Part shown: positions 43,107-51,149 of the stretch, in pieces | Position numbering within the stretch: the stretch's first letter is position 1 | How the letters are laid out: every line of letters starts with the position of its first letter | Source of the DNA: Alphaproteobacteria bacterium | GTDB taxonomy: Bacteria > Pseudomonadota > Alphaproteobacteria > UBA8366 > GCA-2717185 | Assembly: GCA_012103325.1 (NCBI GenBank) | Contig: WLWY01000001.1 | Coordinates: forward strand, 620,001-684,000 | Length of the DNA: 64,000 nt | Direction: 5' to 3' | Translations under genes and position numbers: made by a program | Notes under the pieces: model-generated | Seen by the model: the letters and a program-made list of their open reading frames with translations, nothing else | What the model was told of the DNA's origin: nothing | Databases searched by the model: none

Positions 43107-43186
43107 GGTGGTTCCCCTCAACAACGGCGGATTGACACCGCGCAAGTGTTATCCGCGAGGCCAGCCGGGACAAGGGGGAAAAAAGA

Positions 43187-43232
43187 TGGTGCCGCCTGCG
43201 TGACTCGAACACGCGACCCCCGCATTACGAAT
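43187..43232 (-). repeat. att-like left direct repeat (tRNA-Thr 3' fragment)
   Basis: Identical to 48889-48934: CCA end, acceptor strand, T arm, variable loop and the 3' side of the anticodon arm. The sequence diverges just inside the anticodon loop, so this is not a functional tRNA. Confidence 0.9.
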
Positions 43233-43646
43233 AATATCCGTTGGGTCAAACTCGCCATCGACGCTACGGGCGTCGGACGCGCGTTCTCGGATTTCTTGGC
43301 TGAGAAGCAGATAGAACACGCGGCGGTGACGATCACGGCGGGCGCTGCGACGAACCGAAAGGGCCGTTACCACAACGTCGCGAAAAACGTCTTGCTCGGC
43401 GATCTCGCGAACGGGCTCGAAACCAAGAAAGTTATCGTTGCCCATGACCTGCCACTACGCGACCGCTTCATGCAGGAGTTGGAAACATTCGAGGTCAAGA
43501 CGACAGCAGCCGGCAACACTGTGCTCGAGGTGCGGGCCACCGAACACCATGCCGACTTAGCTGTTGCAGCGGCGATTGCGCTCTACCACTCGAACGTCGG
43601 TGCGGGGTTCACGGGCGAGGGACGGTTGGCGGGGTATTGGGGATAG
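43233..43646 (+). pseudogene. 5'-truncated phage terminase large-subunit-like fragment
   Basis: The frame opens directly at the att boundary with no start codon of its own. It encodes about 137 residues (KLAIDATGVGRAFSDFL, YHNVAKNVLLGDLANGL, LRDRFMQELETFEVK, then ATEHHADLAVAAAIALYHS). This order matches the RNase-H-like nuclease domain at the C-terminus of large terminases, where a late His-Asp/Asp-Asp-Leu segment is typical. The family call is moderate; truncation is clear. Confidence 0.5.
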
Positions 43647-43773
43647 CGCCGTAATATGGCCGAATAAAATTCTGAATAACTAATTACTTGCTGATGATAT
43701 TCACTGAAATTCCAGATGTTGTGTGAGCGTCCGGTAAAGCAGCCCTGCCTATGATGACGTTGGACTGTTACGC

Positions 43774-45285
43774 TCAGGTTTGAGCGTAACGCCAGGGGAG
43801 CAGTTCGTCGATCCGATTGATTTTATGGTCGGCGATACAGGCTAGCGTGTCGGTTAGCCAGGCCTGCGGATCGACGCCATTGAGTTTTGCTGTCTCGATC
43901 AGCGTATAGGCGATGGCGGCTGATTTGCCGCCGGCCTCGGACCCCATGAAGAGATAATTCTTCCGCCCCAGGGCGATGGGCCGCATGGATCGCTCTGCGG
44001 TATTGTTGTCGAGTTCAAGAAAGCCGTGATCTAGATATGGTCGCAGCTTCTTCATGCGGGTCAGGGCGTAGCGAATAGCACCGGCTAAGGGTGATTTGCC
44101 GGATATCCGGGTCAATTGGGCATGCAGCCATGATTCCAGGTCGTCGAAGATTGGTTTTGATTGGCGCTGCCTGATCTTCACCCGTTGATCCGGCGATTGG
44201 CCCCGAACCTCCTTCTCGACGCCATAGAGTGTGGCGATACGTTTTATGGCTTCCTCGGCAATCGCCGATCCCTGAGCTTTGTGGATATCGACGAACTTGC
44301 GTCGGATATGGGCCATGCAGGCCACTTCCGTCACCTTGCCCGTGCGGTACAGGTCATTGAACCCCGCATAGCCATCGGCATGCATGAAGCCCGTGAAGTC
44401 CGCTAGATGTTCGCGCGGGCGAACGCCCTTCCTGTCGGACGAGAACTGATACCATGCGGCAGGATGCGCCTCTCCGGCCCAGGGTCGTTCATCGCGGACA
44501 TAGGCCCAAAGCCGCGCGGTCCTGGTTTTACCGGAGCCTGGGGTCAGCATTTTTACCGGCGTATCATCGGCGAAGAGGGCCTGTCCCTTTAAAACATGGC
44601 GCGCGACGGCGTCCGCCAAAGGTTCCAACAGAGCCGTGGATTTGCCAACCCAATCGGCCAGGGTGGAGCGGTCCAGATCGATCCCCTCGCGCTGGAATAT
44701 CTGACTTTGCCGGTACAAAGGCGAATGATCGGCGTACTTGTTGACCAGCACATGGGCCAGTAGGCCAGGACCGGGCCGCCCGTGCTCAATCGGCCGCGAC
44801 GGCAGGGCTGCCTGATGGAACGTCTCACAGCAGGTGCAGGCCATGCGCGGGCGAACAATCCGGTTCACGACAAAACGTCCGGGGACATATTCCAGTTCCT
44901 CGGTGACATCGTCGCCAAGCGTTTTGAGCGCACCGCCGCATTCCCCACAGGCATCGCCCGGCGACAGTGTTGTCTCGTTGCGTGGGAGATGACCGGGCAG
45001 CGGGTTACGTTTGGGCTTGTCTTTTGGCGCTGCAGATTGATCTGCATTTGCATCGTCTGACGCGGGCTCCTGCGCGGACGCCGCAATCTCTTCGTCTTCC
45101 AGCGTCAACGCCAGTTGATCCAGAGCCTCCGAGCGCGACCCGAAGCGATGCTGGCGCATCCCGGCCAATTGGTGTTGGAGCTTCTCGATCAACACCGCCT
45201 GTGACTTCACTTCCGACGCCAGCGATGCCACCAGACCTTTTAATGCGGCAGGTTCATTCGGGAGGTTCTCAGCGTCGTCGAGCAT
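43774..45285 (-). CDS. tnpC: IS66 transposase TnpC
   Basis: 503 residues. Order of domains: N-terminal leucine-zipper-like helix ([18 protein letters not shown]), HTH region with FGSRSEAL, zinc finger CGECG...CTCC, and a DDE core with [23 protein letters not shown] and [19 protein letters not shown]. Ends with the IS66 C-terminal domain. Intact and presumably active. Confidence 0.97.
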   Translation of the reverse strand: MLDDAENLPNEPAALKGLVASLASEVKSQAVLIEKLQHQLAGMRQHRFGSRSEALDQLALTLEDEEIAASAQEPASDDANADQSAAPKDKPKRNPLPGHLPRNETTLSPGDACGECGGALKTLGDDVTEELEYVPGRFVVNRIVRPRMACTCCETFHQAALPSRPIEHGRPGPGLLAHVLVNKYADHSPLYRQSQIFQREGIDLDRSTLADWVGKSTALLEPLADAVARHVLKGQALFADDTPVKMLTPGSGKTRTARLWAYVRDERPWAGEAHPAAWYQFSSDRKGVRPREHLADFTGFMHADGYAGFNDLYRTGKVTEVACMAHIRRKFVDIHKAQGSAIAEEAIKRIATLYGVEKEVRGQSPDQRVKIRQRQSKPIFDDLESWLHAQLTRISGKSPLAGAIRYALTRMKKLRPYLDHGFLELDNNTAERSMRPIALGRKNYLFMGSEAGGKSAAIAYTLIETAKLNGVDPQAWLTDTLACIADHKINRIDELLPWRYAQT

Positions 45286-45357
45286 GCCGGCAATCTATCA
45301 GCCGCCACCCCGCATGGGAATCCCCGGAAATTGACAACCCTTTGCTGTGAAACGACT

Positions 45358-45717
45358 TTACCCAGCCGTCAGGGGACGCCACGTTCGTTGTGGTATGCGC
45401 CAATCAATCCCTTCCAGCAGCATCGCCAATTGAGCCGGGGTCAGCGCAACCTTGCCCGCTTTCGCAGACGGCCAGACAAACCGTCCCTTCTCCAGACGCT
45501 TCGAGAACAGACATGCCCCTTGCCCGTCCCACCAGATCACCTTGATCAGATCGCCACGGCGACCCCGGAAGACGAACAGATGACCGCAATACGGCGCCGC
45601 CTTTAGAACCTTCTCTGTTTGCGCTGACAGCCCATTGAACCCCTTACGCATGTCCGTCACGCCGGCCGCAAGCCAAACCTTCGTGTTCGTGGGAACCGGG
45701 ATCATCCCGACAAGCAC
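45358..45717 (-). CDS. tnpB: IS66 accessory protein TnpB
   Basis: 119 residues with [19 protein letters not shown] and [20 protein letters not shown], the IS66 Orf2 signature. It overlaps tnpA by 16 bases. Confidence 0.97.
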   Translation of the reverse strand: MLVGMIPVPTNTKVWLAAGVTDMRKGFNGLSAQTEKVLKAAPYCGHLFVFRGRRGDLIKVIWWDGQGACLFSKRLEKGRFVWPSAKAGKVALTPAQLAMLLEGIDWRIPQRTWRPLTAG

Positions 45718-46079
45718 CGGAGCAGACGTACGAGCGCTTCGGGATCGTAAGGGCCGCTAATGCTCAAGCGATGACCTCCGGCAAGCGTGACCTCGATCTT
45801 GCCTTCGTCACCAACAGGGCGCTCGGCTTCGTGCTCGACGTGACGCGCAATCTCAACCGGCAGGAAACAGGCGGCGTCATCGACCGTGTCACTTCCCGCA
45901 AACCGGGGATCTTTCAGCCAGTTGAAAACCTGATTGGCGTTCACATTGTAGCGCCGTGCAACCTGTGAAACCGAAACGCCCGCAAACCGCGTCTGTGCGC
46001 AAATCATCCGCTTCTCGTCTGCACTCCAGCGCCGACGCTTGCCCCGCTTCGCCACATCCTGATCCCCGTTAGTGTCCAC
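45702..46079 (-). CDS. tnpA: IS66 accessory protein TnpA
   Basis: 125 residues with an HTH ([15 protein letters not shown], then [18 protein letters not shown]), the IS66 Orf1 DNA-binding pattern. First gene of the IS operon, starting about 60 bases inside the right end. Confidence 0.95.
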   Translation of the reverse strand: MDTNGDQDVAKRGKRRRWSADEKRMICAQTRFAGVSVSQVARRYNVNANQVFNWLKDPRFAGSDTVDDAACFLPVEIARHVEHEAERPVGDEGKIEVTLAGGHRLSISGPYDPEALVRLLRCLSG

Positions 46080-46139
46080 CTAAACAAGTGGACACTAAAC
46101 CTCACTTCTTCTGCACGGCAGAGCGGTCAGGCCGGACGC

Positions 46140-47204
46140 TTACGATGTTGTTGCAATTAACAAAGGAATAAATACCATTACAACTACAAATTTAACAAAA
46201 GTATTAAGTTTCACTGGCCATTCTTGAATGGTTTGTAGATCAATGATTCTTTTACGGTAAAAATCAAATTCTGTGAATAAATCTATATCAAAATTAATTT
46301 GATTCTGCTCTGCTAAATTGTTTGCGTGTAAGCAGAATTCTCTAGAATGAAAATCTTTAAAGTTTTTAATTTTTTCTCTTATAACATAGATCGGTACAAA
46401 AAATGTTAATACTGTAAAAATGAAATAACAGATCAGCAGAAAAAATGGAAAATGGTATTTATCGTGATAACCTAATGCAAAAAGTAGTGGGGCAAAAGCC
46501 CAGCCGCTGAAAAATAAAACTGACGTTTGACGAGAAAACTCTCCGACAAAGGAAAATCCAAGCATTTGATCTCGATGATAAAATCTCGGTAGAATCGATG
46601 TAGTAGCGACGATTTTGGTTAAATACAAAGTTTTGTACGCGAGGCAAAATCCAAGTGAAGTGTAATATGAAAACCTCCAAACACCGACTAATATGGCCCA
46701 CCATAACCAGTCGAAAATACCATAAATTCCCAAACCATTTAGAAAATTTTCGCTAACTCCTAAAAAGCTCAGCATCACTATTGCACGCCAAACCCATTCA
46801 AAGGTTTTGGCATAAGGAAGAGTAGAAACAGGAGAAAAAACAACACTTTTCAGGTGTTGATATTGGAGCCCATGAGGTATTAACCTTCTACAATTTTTGT
46901 GAAACCGTGGTAAGGTATATCGTTCATAAAACCATATCTGAGATGGCCCCATCCACCCCCAAGTTACCGCAAGCAACAAGGCGCCAATTTCGAGGGCACC
47001 GTGCGTGATTAGATCTTTTTTGATCCAAAATAAAACAATCACCGCGATCAGCACAGGGATGAAATACAGCAACCCTCCCCAAATTATTTTACGGCTTTTG
47101 GGGATAGATAACATGTCTATAGCGCGAGAAACGCCACTCAAGTAGCTTGGAATTTTATGTTCACGGCCAATTAGCCGATAATATAGGCTTAGGATCAGGT
47201 CCAA
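46140..47204 (-). CDS. Multi-pass membrane protein, 3' end altered by IS66
   Basis: 354 residues, visibly AT-rich. About five to seven hydrophobic segments (IIWGGLLYFIPVLIAVIVLFW, IGALLLAVTWGWMG, a central FDWLWWAILVGVWRF, FFLLICYFIFTVLTFFV, and a C-terminal VVVMVFIPLLIA), plus charged loops. No family recognised. The stop codon lies inside the IS66 end. Joining across the 8-bp duplication would restore nine more codons (GISVNIISK) and a native stop at 43684-43686. The loss is small, so function may persist. Neighbour of the flavoprotein at 47231, 26 bases apart, likely co-transcribed downstream of it. Confidence 0.65.
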   Translation of the reverse strand: MDLILSLYYRLIGREHKIPSYLSGVSRAIDMLSIPKSRKIIWGGLLYFIPVLIAVIVLFWIKKDLITHGALEIGALLLAVTWGWMGPSQIWFYERYTLPRFHKNCRRLIPHGLQYQHLKSVVFSPVSTLPYAKTFEWVWRAIVMLSFLGVSENFLNGLGIYGIFDWLWWAILVGVWRFSYYTSLGFCLAYKTLYLTKIVATTSILPRFYHRDQMLGFSFVGEFSRQTSVLFFSGWAFAPLLFALGYHDKYHFPFFLLICYFIFTVLTFFVPIYVIREKIKNFKDFHSREFCLHANNLAEQNQINFDIDLFTEFDFYRKRIIDLQTIQEWPVKLNTFVKFVVVMVFIPLLIATTS

Positions 47205-47230
47205 TATTTACCTCGTCTTTCCTAACTTCT

Positions 47231-48424
47231 TTATTTTGTATCTCGCCTAAATATCTTCCTTGCTAATTTTTTTATTCCCCTCCATGCCTGAATCAAAAAT
47301 AAACGGTATAAGGCGTTGTATTCGTGTTTTCCGGCAAGAATATCTAGGTAGCCCCGTTGTAACGTCCCCGCATCTGCGAAAGCCCAAGAAAATGATTTTC
47401 TGATAATCTGTGGGAATATAAATAAGCGCCAAAATTTAGCTTGTTTAATTAAATTAGATATTTTTAGATAGTCTTCTTTATAGAGCGCGAGGGCGGCGTC
47501 ACGACCTGAACTGTTGATTGACATGCAAATTGAGCGCGCAGCAATGTGCCCATTTTCCATCGCATAAGCAATTCCTTCACCCGTTATCGGATCAACTAAC
47601 CCGGCAGCGTCTCCGCAGAGAAGAACATTTCCGCGACCAGGAGACTTGCGGTAGTCGCCAAAGGGGATAAATTGGCCTTTAACTTTGTAATTATCTACAT
47701 TGAGGCCTTTTAGCGATAGGTAATAAGCCAGTCGTGATTTTAGGTCGGGATTGATTCTATGGATTCCTCCGACTCCGATCGTATAGCTATCTTTTTTCGG
47801 AAAAACCCAGCCATATCCCCACACAGCAATGCCAAAATCGATTTCAACTTTTTCAGACTGGCTTGGCAAATCAGTTCGCGGAACTTCGACCTCGAGGCCA
47901 AATCCTATTGTCTTTTTGTTGAATGAAGAACCAAATAATAGTTTAGCTACGGTACTGTTAACTCCGTCGGCTCCCACAAGAGAATCGTACTCAATTTGAG
48001 CACCATCGGCCAATTTCACTAGATTTTGACTGAAGTCGATTTCATCAACACTTTTACCAAGTATCAATTGGCTGCCAGCTTCTCTTGCCAGCTCCAAAAG
48101 ATAATGATCGAAATCTATTCGCATAGAAAAGTATAAACGCGAATATCCGTTTAATTCGCTAAGTAATTTTCCCTCCGAATAAAAAGAAACCTCATTGGAA
48201 TAGTTTATTATTTGCGGATCCCAGTTTTTCTCAAATACTTTTTCAAAAATTGACTTGCTGCGTTGGGTGATCAAGCCGCCACAAAGCTTATTTCGGGGAA
48301 AAATTTGCTTGTCTATTAAACAAACGCGGAGAGAATTTTTTGCGGCGGTGATTGCTGCAGCGCTTCCTGCCGGCCCTCCTCCAATGACAACGAGATCATA
48401 TTTGTCGCGGGAGTCATCAGCCAT
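47231..48424 (-). CDS. Geranylgeranyl-reductase-family FAD-dependent oxidoreductase
   Basis: 397 residues, AT-rich. FAD motif DLVVIGGGPAGSAAAITAA, then LIDKQIFPRNKLCGGLIT, GADGVNSTVAKLL, YGWVFPKKDSYTIGVGG and LLCGDAAGLVDPITGEGI, all typical of the GGR/para-hydroxybenzoate-hydroxylase group. Members reduce isoprenoid chains or hydroxylate cyclic substrates. It is the first gene of a minus-strand pair with the membrane protein. Isoprenoid or lipid modification is a reasonable guess. Confidence 0.85.
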   Translation of the reverse strand: MADDSRDKYDLVVIGGGPAGSAAAITAAKNSLRVCLIDKQIFPRNKLCGGLITQRSKSIFEKVFEKNWDPQIINYSNEVSFYSEGKLLSELNGYSRLYFSMRIDFDHYLLELAREAGSQLILGKSVDEIDFSQNLVKLADGAQIEYDSLVGADGVNSTVAKLLFGSSFNKKTIGFGLEVEVPRTDLPSQSEKVEIDFGIAVWGYGWVFPKKDSYTIGVGGIHRINPDLKSRLAYYLSLKGLNVDNYKVKGQFIPFGDYRKSPGRGNVLLCGDAAGLVDPITGEGIAYAMENGHIAARSICMSINSSGRDAALALYKEDYLKISNLIKQAKFWRLFIFPQIIRKSFSWAFADAGTLQRGYLDILAGKHEYNALYRLFLIQAWRGIKKLARKIFRRDTK

Positions 48425-48888
48425 GTGTAATCATTCAACTTGGTTGGGCGGGGGAGGGACTAAATCGCTAAATTCTGAAACCTGTTGGGATGCATATCAA
48501 TCCTAAATGACTTGGGTCAACACCAACTTAGTTTCGCGCACCTACCTTCAGTACAACCGCTAGCACAAATACTGGAGGTTTTAGTGCGCCGTAGCAACAC
48601 GAATGTCTGTTCTGAGGCAAACCTCAAGCAAACTTGACGCTTAGCTCCACACATGACCCTATCGTTCCTATACTAACTATGCATCCGCCGCCGGCTTCGA
48701 TCCAGGTTTCCGTTTCAACAGAGGGCGGTTCAGGCGTTTTTTCAGCCGGTTCGTGGACCGGTCCGAGCCCAGTGGGTAGTTGATAGAAGAGGGGAAAATT
48801 TCGAAGCGGCACCAGTCCCCCTACGCCGAGGCTACGGAGGACACACCTTCTTCTAACAGCTTTCGGATAACGCTCGAAGAGCGAAGAG
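48425..48888. other. Island stretch without recognised gene
   Basis: No convincing coding frame on either strand. An open frame at 48624-48914 runs into the tRNA and looks incidental. It probably contains the promoter of the flavoprotein and remnant sequence next to the attachment site. Confidence 0.5.
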
Positions 48889-48964
48889 TGGTGCCGCCTG
48901 CGTGACTCGAACACGCGACCCCCGCATTACGAATGCGATGCTCTACCAACTGAGCTAAGGCGGC
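48889..48964 (-). tRNA. tRNA-Thr(CGT)
   Basis: 76 nt with encoded CCA. Acceptor GCCGCCT/AGGCGGC, D arm GCTC/GAGC, anticodon stem TCGCA/TGCGG with loop TTCGTAA (anticodon CGT), T arm GCGTG/CACGC with loop TTCGAGT. Its 3' 46 bases are the attachment repeat of the island. The fold is complete, so it is functional. Confidence 0.97.
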
Positions 48965-49515
48965 ACGACGGCGCGCAAAATAGGCCCAGTCGGTCGACAA
49001 GGCAAGACCGCGCATTTCGCCCGTCGTTCGCTTGGCGGAGCCGCACGGCACTCGGCCCGGGGATATTGTCCAAGCCCATTCGAGTTAGACAGCGGTTTGA
49101 GGACCAGTTCTCGTTCCTAAAACGGAAGGCAACACTGCCGCGCCGTCATAAAATCGAATAAAGTTAGTTAGTATAATAATACCATTAAGTAAAATGATAC
49201 CTCTCATATAATAATACTAACATTATTATTATACCTTTTTTATGTGATTTTGTTTCTTTATTGCAACTACTTTGCAGTTAATTAACTTTGATCTTTTGTT
49301 TTATTGGAGTTCCGCCCATACCGCCAATACCGTTCTTCTGGAGCCGCTGGCCGGTTGTGTGCGGGAACGCTTGTTAATGAATCATGTTCGAACTCCATGC
49401 TGATCATGTTCAAAACCTGGGAAGTGCAAGCCGAACTACATAGCCATCCATTTCGTGAGCCGGCGGCTCTTAACAACACTTTGAAAACAGTCTGATCGTT
49501 ATGGAGGTTTAAGGA
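48965..49515 (+). promoter_or_regulatory. AT-rich upstream region of the porin gene
   Basis: 49150-49300 is markedly AT-rich against its surroundings. It contains GTTAGTAT (49167-49174) with inverted match ATACTAAC (49214-49221) and several TAATAAT runs. No gene seen. It likely holds the porin promoter and regulator sites; GGAGG with a second AGGA lies just before the porin ATG. Confidence 0.45.
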
Positions 49516-50721
49516 ATGCAATCCTCAGTAAAGCTGCTTAGCAGCACAGCACTTGCGGTGGCGGCCATGGTCATGGCTGTACCGACCGCGTTCGCAGACG
49601 GCCATGCTTCGCTCGAGAAGCGCGTAAAAGCGCTTGAGAAGGCGGGCGGCGGACAAACCGTCACGCGTAGTAAGAAGACCATGAAGCTCGTCGTTTCGGG
49701 TCACATCAACCGTTTGGTCCAATTCGTCGACAACGGCACGACAAGCGGCTTCGAGCACACAACCAGCATCGAGTCGCGTTCACGCGTCCGCTGGGTCGGC
49801 ACCGGCAAGATCAACGACGATCTTACCGTCGGCACCTATATCGAGCTCGGCAACCGCTCATCTTCGAGTACGGGACAGAACCTCAACGACAACGGCGACG
49901 ACAATGGTTCCGATAGCCAGAATCCGCTCGACGAACGTCATATCGACATGACCTTGACCAGTAAGACACTGGGCAAGCTGTGGATCGGCCAAGGCCGGAC
50001 CGGCTCGGAAAGCACGTCGGAAGTTGACCTTTCCGGTACGGGCCTTTTGAGCTTGAACGCTGACGAATTCCTCGTCGCGGGCGGCGAGGTGTTCCAACGC
50101 GGTGGCGCCAACGTTGTAAAAGCGAATGGCGATCCGCTTAACCTTGGAAGCGTCCAGAACAACCTCGATGGTCACGGCCGACGCGATCGTATCCGCTATG
50201 ACACGCCGAAATTTGCTGGCTTTCAGGTCACAACATCGCATGAAAATGCCGACTCCTGGTCGACAGCACTGCGGTACGGCGGTTCGTTCGGTGGCGTCAA
50301 GGTCGCAGCCGCGATTGCTTATAGCGACGACTCGACCCGCAACGGGCGTGAAACTGTGAACGGGTCGGCATCCATACTGTTGCCGTTCGGGCTTAGCTTC
50401 ACCATCGCCGGTGGCGAGCAGGACGACGACCGGTTCAACGGCGTCCGTGACAATGCCGAAATGAGATACGCCAAGGTCGGCTACAAGTTTAAGGCGCTTG
50501 AAATCGGTCAGACGCGTCTGTTCGCATCCTACGGCGAATTTGATGACATCAACGCAGCGGATGAGGAATCGACCACGATCGCCTTCGGCGTCATTCAGAT
50601 CCTTGAGCCGCTCGGTATCGAGTTGCAAGCGGGTTACGCGAACTTCTCGCTTGAACAGCCCGGCGTTGCAGACCCCGACGACATCGACGTTGTTACACTC
50701 GGCGCCCGCGTGAAGTTCTAA
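49516..50721 (+). CDS. Outer-membrane porin
   Basis: 401 residues with signal peptide (MQSSVKLLSSTALAVAAMV, cut near AFADGHA), then a short coiled-coil (SLEKRVKALEKA) as in alphaproteobacterial porins that touch peptidoglycan. Alternating beta strands follow with Asp/Asn-rich loops (NLNDNGDDNGSD), ending in the outer-membrane Phe (LGARVKF). It forms a trimeric general diffusion channel by family. Strong ribosome site. Confidence 0.9.
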   Translation: MQSSVKLLSSTALAVAAMVMAVPTAFADGHASLEKRVKALEKAGGGQTVTRSKKTMKLVVSGHINRLVQFVDNGTTSGFEHTTSIESRSRVRWVGTGKINDDLTVGTYIELGNRSSSSTGQNLNDNGDDNGSDSQNPLDERHIDMTLTSKTLGKLWIGQGRTGSESTSEVDLSGTGLLSLNADEFLVAGGEVFQRGGANVVKANGDPLNLGSVQNNLDGHGRRDRIRYDTPKFAGFQVTTSHENADSWSTALRYGGSFGGVKVAAAIAYSDDSTRNGRETVNGSASILLPFGLSFTIAGGEQDDDRFNGVRDNAEMRYAKVGYKFKALEIGQTRLFASYGEFDDINAADEESTTIAFGVIQILEPLGIELQAGYANFSLEQPGVADPDDIDVVTLGARVKF

Positions 50722-50757
50722 CGCAGGCGAACCGATACCGTAGGAGACGATTTCGCC

Positions 50758-50937
50758 GTGATAAAACTTAGCTGGATAGTGATGATCGCTGCGGCGATAG
50801 CTGTGGCGGGGTGTCAGAAAATTGCATACAAGCCCTACCTCCCAGAGGAGTATAGGGGCGATCCGCAAGATCCCTCGCCAACCCAGCCTGGTATCTTCAC
50901 GGGCAGAAAAGGTGAATACGTCATCTACGGAAGATAA
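50758..50937 (+). CDS. Small lipoprotein (59 residues)
   Basis: GTG start with TAGGAGACG nine bases upstream. The N-terminus is a lipoprotein signal, with hydrophobic IVMIAAAIAVAGC giving a lipobox Ala-Val-Ala-Gly-Cys at residue 19. The mature part is about 40 residues, Pro- and Tyr-rich (YKPYLPEEYRGDPQD). A terminator follows 18 bases after the stop. Its position 36 bases after the porin suggests co-expression. No family recognised. Confidence 0.75.
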   Translation: MIKLSWIVMIAAAIAVAGCQKIAYKPYLPEEYRGDPQDPSPTQPGIFTGRKGEYVIYGR

Positions 50938-50955
50938 AAAGTACACGGTAATTAG

Positions 50956-50987
50956 ACCGGCTTCGGGAAACCGAGGCCGGTTTTTTT
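50956..50987 (+). terminator. Terminator of the porin-lipoprotein unit
   Basis: 11-bp stem ACCGGCTTCGG/CCGAGGCCGGT with GAAA loop, then seven T. Confidence 0.95.
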
Positions 50988-51085
50988 ATGCCATTGTGAC
51001 CGGGATCACTGATACAGCGCGAAACGAGGTATACCTTGTGATCATCCTGTTACGGATAATCGTTCCTTCCTCCCAAATTCCTATT

Positions 51086-51115
51086 GGCCGGCAATAATAT
51101 TGCCGGCCTTTTTTT
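51086..51115 (+). terminator. Second plus-strand terminator without an annotated gene
   Basis: Stem GGCCGGCAAT/ATTGCCGGCC followed by seven T. It terminates plus-strand transcription although the last gene already ended at the terminator at 50956. The hemY gene on the minus strand ends 35 bases further. Confidence 0.9.
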
Positions 51116-51149
51116 CTCTGGCGTCAGACGTTCCGCACGGGAGCTCAAT

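Larger units (their letters stand above)
43723..46143 (-). mobile_element. IS66-family insertion sequence
   Basis: 2,421 bp. Left end GTGAGCGTCCGG and right end (reverse complement) GTAAGCGTCCGG are typical IS66 terminal inverted repeats, continuing imperfectly to GCCCTGCC/GCTCTGCC. A perfect 8-bp target duplication GATGTTGT flanks it (43715-43722 and 46144-46151). It contains tnpA, tnpB and tnpC in the usual order, all intact. Confidence 0.95.
43187..48934. mobile_element. Genomic island inserted at tRNA-Thr(CGT)
   Basis: A perfect 46-bp direct repeat (43187-43232 and 48889-48934) bounds the segment. The right copy is the 3' part of an intact minus-strand tRNA-Thr; the left copy is the displaced 3' fragment. 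This is the standard outcome of tyrosine-recombinase integration into a tRNA gene. Contents are a terminase-like fragment, an IS66 element, two AT-rich minus-strand genes and an empty 464-bp stretch. No integrase is visible, so the element is probably a deleted remnant. Confidence 0.8.

Noticed and set aside
43187..43232. Second tRNA-Thr gene
   Set aside because: Only the 3' portion is present; the sequence departs in the anticodon loop, so no cloverleaf forms.
42855..43646. Single 263-residue gene
   Set aside because: The first half is antisense to the LLM gene and the att repeat; only the part after 43232 resembles a protein family.
48624..48914. Open frame near the island's right end
   Set aside because: It starts inside the tRNA gene, has no ribosome site and no recognisable motifs.
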